Part shown: positions 6,201 through 7,700 of the stretch, in pieces
Position numbering within the stretch: position 1 is the stretch's first letter
How the letters are laid out: each line of letters starts with the position of its first letter
Source of the DNA: JAQGMJ01 sp036271855
Lineage (GTDB): Bacteria > Pseudomonadota > Gammaproteobacteria > Burkholderiales > JAEUOS01
Direction: 5' to 3'
NCBI GenBank assembly: GCA_036271855.1
Contig: DATAZV010000281.1
Span: 1 to 7,700, forward strand
DNA length: 7,700 bases
Translations under genes and position numbers: made by a program
Notes under the pieces: model-generated
What the model was told of the DNA's origin: nothing
Database searches by the model: none
The model's input: the letters and a program-made list of their open reading frames with translations, nothing else

Positions 6201-7260
6201 GCACCGTCAGCTCGCTGCCGTCGCCGCGGTGCGCCCGCATCACCGCGGTGCGCCCGGTAATGCCGGTGCGCGCCCGCTGCGCCACCGCCTCCGTCTCCGA
6301 CAGCAGGCTGCCGGCTTCGCGCCCCAGCGCCTGCGCCCGCGCCAGGCCGAACAGGCGCTCCGCCGCCGGGTTCAGGTCGAGCACCACGCCATCCGCGTCC
6401 AGCGTCAGCACCCCGTCGGCGGCCTCCGCCAGCAGCCCGCGCTCGCGCTGCTCATGCGAGCGCACCCGCTGGAACATCTCGCGATAGCGCAGCCAGCCGT
6501 TGAGCGCCGCCACCGCCGCCGTAAAGGCCGCCGTGATCACGCTGATCTGCAGCGCCAGCGTGCCGCCATTGGCCACCCCACCCGCCACCCCCGGCACCGC
6601 CGCGCCGACAAAACGCGCCGCCGCCATCCCCATGAAATGCATGCCGCTGATGGCGCAGCCCATCACCAGCGCCGCCGCGAAGAGGCGCCGCCCCGGCGAC
6701 AGGCGCGACTGCGCCAGCCCGAAACGCACCCACAGCGCCAGCCACGCCAGCGCCGCCGCCACCACGATGGACAGCACGAACTCCGGCAGCGAATAATGCA
6801 GCGACAGCGCCATGCGCATCGCCGCCATCCCCGCGTAATGCATCGCCCCGATGCCCAGGCCCACCAGCACCGCCCCGCCCGCCAGCCCGCCCCGGCTCAC
6901 CTTCGGCTGCGCCATCAGCCGCAGCGCCACGAACGAAGCCCCCAGCGAAGGCAACAGCGACCACGCCGTCAGCACCGGGTCATAAACCACCGGCACGCAC
7001 AGCGTAAACGCCAGCATGCCCACGAAATGCATCGCCCACACCCCCGCCCCCAGCGCCAGGCTGCCGGTGCACAGCGCAACCACCCGCAACCCGCGCGAAG
7101 GCGCCCGCCGCGCCTGGCCCGCCATCTGCAGCGCCATCCACGAAGCGAACACCGCAACGCCAACCGCCAGCAGCACCAAAGGCGCGCTGTACTGGCCGAG
7201 CACCAGCATGCTGGGGTCCGAAGGCGGAGAAAAAAGGGTCTGGAGATCAGTCATATTCAT
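3244..7260 (-). CDS. MHYT-PAS-PAS-PAS hybrid sensor histidine kinase with REC and Hpt
   Basis: This is an inner-membrane phosphorelay kinase of 1338 residues. The seven-helix MHYT sensor fills about 20-255, with three motif copies at 77-80 (MHFV), 140-143 (MHYA) and 207-210 (MHFM); this domain is proposed to sense O2, CO or NO through bound metal. PAS domains follow at about 275-380, 390-510 and 515-635. HisKA has H663 (MSHEIRTP). HATPase has N776/N780, the G1 box DTGIGIAP (811-818), FDPF and GTGLGTT (841-847). The REC domain (899-1020) has D905-D906, phospho-acceptor D949, T982 and K1004. A linker of about 100 residues rich in Ala and His leads to an Hpt domain with H1176 (AHRLRGIAANLG), then a helical tail. 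All catalytic residues are present. ATG 7260 is the first start; the only Shine-Dalgarno-like GGGGGAG is 13 bases upstream and inside a hairpin, so ATG 7254 is also possible. It is co-transcribed with the HD-GYP gene. Confidence 0.95.
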   Translation of the reverse strand: MNMTDLQTLFSPPSDPSMLVLGQYSAPLVLLAVGVAVFASWMALQMAGQARRAPSRGLRVVALCTGSLALGAGVWAMHFVGMLAFTLCVPVVYDPVLTAWSLLPSLGASFVALRLMAQPKVSRGGLAGGAVLVGLGIGAMHYAGMAAMRMALSLHYSLPEFVLSIVVAAALAWLALWVRFGLAQSRLSPGRRLFAAALVMGCAISGMHFMGMAAARFVGAAVPGVAGGVANGGTLALQISVITAAFTAAVAALNGWLRYREMFQRVRSHEQRERGLLAEAADGVLTLDADGVVLDLNPAAERLFGLARAQALGREAGSLLSETEAVAQRARTGITGRTAVMRAHRGDGSELTVRAVFSPRQQVGGDQCLVFVRDISAHFAMQQALEDSERQLRSLIGSIPGIAYRLQAAPGWPVLYMSEGIERLLGCPAEEFIGPAPLRSLARTILIEDRPRVLEEVRAAERERRAHLVEFRMRRPDGSICWLWSNGRATYDAQGRAQWIDGVIMDITARKEAELALRHYQALVEDAGDAIASTNLEGRIISWNKGAEKTFGYTREEVLGRRPGELTGNPAAPEETTELLAQVQQGQRVVQHEARRRRKDGKLIDIDSTLSPIRGPDGGITGVAMIGHDITERLYMEADLRAAKVAAEKAAQARTDFLANMSHEIRTPMNAVLGFTEVLLGTQLAPQQRRHLDIIRDSGRSLLHLLNEVLDVAKLDRGAVELEPADFSLLGLIDRLTSTMGYQARAKGLEVKVEYAPDLPAGCHGDELRLRQILINLLGNAIKFTAAGSVTLSVARGSDPRACVLHFTVRDTGIGIAPERLSAIFDPFTQADASMSRRYGGTGLGTTIAKQLTELMGGRIWAESTLGEGSAFHVLLPLEPARAPLAAARSEDLPALEPLRLLAVDDVPQNLELLSLLLEAQGHQVLHAGGGAQAVRLAAQEHFDAVLMDVHMPGMDGLEATRNIRVAEANEGKPRVPVVALTASVQETDLLAARAAGMDGFAAKPVELPALLGELARVLGLRHADAQAHDIAPAAAAQVQGPQPEWVGESEMASRPPLSALAAHAGHDGAQAPLPASHATASALHGAAPASTGHEAVAQAGLSGSMAAPAPQGDVAARVAAAPVLDYAAGLQRCGGKESSYLRFLGGFAERYAQAAQTIPALVRDSDWAGARDAAHRLRGIAANLGLQALWLLTSELEQMLSAQAGAPAPDRETTALLALLEPCTTAALQAITAARAGGAAAVASAAANAVMHREPPPLAAEPVSEVEALGAALLHSFRRGAIDDAALANLLAALGTEVEPAQRAGLQQAVDNFDFSLAHGRLEALLAECGSRRAERS

Positions 7261-7268
7261 AGGGCCGC

Positions 7269-7297
7269 GCGTGCTCCCCCGAAATCAGGGGACACGC
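7269..7297 (-). promoter_or_regulatory. Leader hairpin covering the Shine-Dalgarno region of the kinase gene
   Basis: On the minus strand GCGTGTCCCC (7297-7288) pairs with GGGGAGCACGC (7279-7269) with one bulged base, leaving an 8-base loop. The 10-bp stem is mostly G-C. It contains the only purine-rich GGGGGAG (7280-7274) upstream of the kinase ATG, so the ribosome site would be largely hidden in the folded messenger RNA. It could be a translational control element; this is an inference from pairing only. Confidence 0.5.
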
Positions 7298-7320
7298 TCC
7301 CATCTGAATTAACGGCCCAA

Positions 7321-7351
7321 ACCCCCTTCGGCTTGACCCGGAACAGGGGGT
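7321..7351 (-). repeat. Second leader hairpin upstream of the kinase gene
   Basis: ACCCCC (7321-7326) and GGGGGT (7346-7351) are complementary. Pairing continues inward through TTC/GAA and GG/CC with small bulges. On the minus strand the stem is followed by TTTGGGCC, too few T residues for a normal intrinsic terminator. It lies 60-90 bases upstream of the kinase start, next to the Shine-Dalgarno hairpin, and may form one structured leader with it. Confidence 0.45.
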
Positions 7352-7364
7352 GAAAAGGTGCCTA

Positions 7365-7413
7365 TTTGTTAACTCACCCGCCAAAAGCCCCGGGCGACAA
7401 CATAATTAACAAA
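7365..7413. repeat. 8-bp perfect inverted repeat, AT-rich, in the kinase upstream region
   Basis: TTTGTTAA (7365-7372) and TTAACAAA (7406-7413) are exact reverse complements, 33 bases apart, with a smaller CGCC/GGCG pairing between them. It could be a two-site operator or a long stem in the leader transcript. Its position about 105-155 bases upstream of the kinase start suits regulation. Confidence 0.4.
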
Positions 7414-7423
7414 CCCCCGCCCC

Positions 7424-7437
7424 ACCACACCTGTAGT
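7424..7437. promoter_or_regulatory. Near-palindromic 14-bp site, copy 1 (BlaI/CopY-operator-like)
   Basis: ACCACACCTGTAGT is a dyad of two 6-base arms around two central bases with a single mismatch between arms. It approaches the ACTACA-N2-TGTAGT pattern known for operators of BlaI/MecI/CopY-type repressors (TACA-N2-TGTA core), with C for T in the left core. A second copy with one base change lies at 7557. The plus-strand -10-like TATAAA starts 16 bases after it. Confidence 0.35.
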
Positions 7438-7442
7438 AAGTG

Positions 7443-7472
7443 CCCGCCCACCCTATAAATGCGGGTCTTTTT
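7443..7472 (+). terminator. Terminator-like hairpin with T-run, plus strand
   Basis: CCCGC (7443-7447) pairs with GCGGG (7461-7465) around a 13-base loop, followed at once by TCTTTTT (7466-7472). The stem is short, so efficiency is uncertain. No coding gene on the plus strand ends here, so it would end a non-coding or antisense transcript, or be coincidental. Confidence 0.3.
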
Positions 7473-7504
7473 CAGGAAATATTCTGCACATTCCTAAGCC
7501 ACCC

Positions 7505-7536
7505 TGAGAAAACCTGAGAAATTTCAGCGTTTCTCA
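7505..7536. promoter_or_regulatory. Three TGAGAAA half-sites, two in helical phase and one inverted
   Basis: CCTGAGAAA occurs at 7503-7511 and again at 7513-7521, exactly 10 bases apart. The inverse TTTCTCA lies at 7530-7536, so 7515-7521 and 7530-7536 form a 7-bp dyad with an 8-base loop. Sites repeated on one face of the helix, with an inverted partner, look like a transcription factor binding array. No specific regulator can be named. Confidence 0.4.
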
Positions 7537-7556
7537 AGCCTCACCAGCCCCTCGCG

Positions 7557-7570
7557 ACCACACTTGTAGT
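7557..7570. promoter_or_regulatory. Near-palindromic 14-bp site, copy 2 (BlaI/CopY-operator-like)
   Basis: ACCACACTTGTAGT matches the copy at 7424 at 13 of 14 bases, and the sequence after it is also similar (GCCC then CGCC-type bases). It has the same dyad with the same single arm mismatch. The repeat spacing is 133 bases. Confidence 0.35.
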
Positions 7571-7656
7571 GGCCCCGCCTCAAACAACAGTAAAAGACAG
7601 GCTTTTTGCGCGCAGCTCGCCGCACCTTCAACCACCGCAACGCCAACGCAGGGTCT

Positions 7657-7675
7657 TCTCCCCTTCAAGGGGAGA
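7657..7675. repeat. REP-like palindrome near the right edge
   Basis: TCTCCCCTT (7657-7665) and AAGGGGAGA (7667-7675) form a 9-bp perfect dyad around one central base, followed by a G-rich GTGGGGAGGGGTT stretch. This resembles the short intergenic palindromes common in Proteobacteria that end in a G-rich arm. The window ends soon after, so the full element and any neighbouring gene cannot be seen. Confidence 0.5.
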
Positions 7676-7700
7676 GACAGAGTGGGGAGGGGTTAAGCCA

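Larger units (their letters stand above)
7261..7700. other. 440-base gene-free region rich in dyads and repeats
   Basis: I see no supported gene in this stretch on either strand. It is less GC-rich than the genes around it and should hold the promoter of the kinase/HD-GYP operon (minus) and the control region or 3' end of whatever lies to the right. I could not identify a convincing sigma-70 promoter; TATAAA at 7454-7459 (plus) and TTTATAG at 7453-7459 (minus) are the best -10-like sequences. Individual hairpins and repeats are listed separately. Confidence 0.7.

Noticed and set aside
7230..7235. Run of six A (T on the coding strand) near the kinase start as a phase-variation tract
   Set aside because: Six bases is too short for high-frequency slippage, and no alternative frame arrangement supports it.
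7247..7303. 18-codon open frame on the minus strand overlapping the kinase start, a possible leader peptide
   Set aside because: It has no ribosome site before its ATG and an unremarkable composition; chance cannot be excluded.
3964..7353. Very long plus-strand open frame (1129 codons) opposite the kinase gene
   Set aside because: Its translation is dominated by R, H, Q, A and G without recognisable domains, and it is the antisense frame of a clear multidomain kinase. Long antisense frames are expected in DNA with strong G/C third-position bias.
7261..7700. CRISPR array, tRNA or known riboswitch in the gene-free region
   Set aside because: Repeats are too few and too short for CRISPR, no cloverleaf was found by eye, and no known riboswitch core could be recognised.

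Overview
The window is GC-rich DNA with strong G/C third-position bias. Its gene content (an ECF42-type sigma factor beside a DGPF protein, a ChrR-like flavoprotein, and a very large MHYT-PAS hybrid kinase beside an HD-GYP regulator) fits a Betaproteobacterium, probably order Burkholderiales and possibly Oxalobacteraceae. That placement is an inference from composition and family content only.

Layout. Positions 1-942 (minus, running off the left edge) encode an ECF sigma factor with the long C-terminal extension of the ECF42 group. Just upstream, at 1008-1364 (minus), is a small YCII-related DGPF protein, the classic genomic partner of ECF42 sigmas. A divergent regulatory region (1365-1563) follows. 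It holds an ECF42-like promoter candidate facing the DGPF gene and a 10-bp perfect inverted repeat just upstream of a divergent NADPH-dependent FMN reductase of the ChrR type (1564-2118, plus). A short convergent spacer (2119-2218) carries an exact 11-bp tandem duplication.

Positions 2219-7260 (minus) form a two-gene signalling operon with one-base stop/start overlap. The upstream gene is a 1338-residue membrane hybrid histidine kinase: MHYT sensor, three PAS domains, HisKA, HATPase, REC, a long Ala/His-rich linker and Hpt. The downstream gene is a REC-HD-GYP response regulator, the expected c-di-GMP phosphodiesterase output. Together they form a complete His-Asp-His-Asp phosphorelay ending in c-di-GMP turnover, similar in logic to RpfC/RpfG but with an MHYT sensor. 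The HD-GYP protein keeps its metal ligands but has Met in place of the usual Lys of HDxGK.

Positions 7261-7700 contain no convincing gene. They are unusually rich in dyads and repeats: two hairpins in the kinase leader (one covering its only Shine-Dalgarno-like sequence), an 8-bp inverted repeat, two copies of a 14-bp near-palindrome resembling BlaI/CopY-type operators, three TGAGAAA-type repeats, a plus-strand terminator-like hairpin, and a REP-like palindrome at the right edge. I found no CRISPR, transposase, tRNA or rRNA. The undescribed biology, if any, lies in the regulation of the kinase/HD-GYP pair and of the divergent ECF42/flavoprotein locus.
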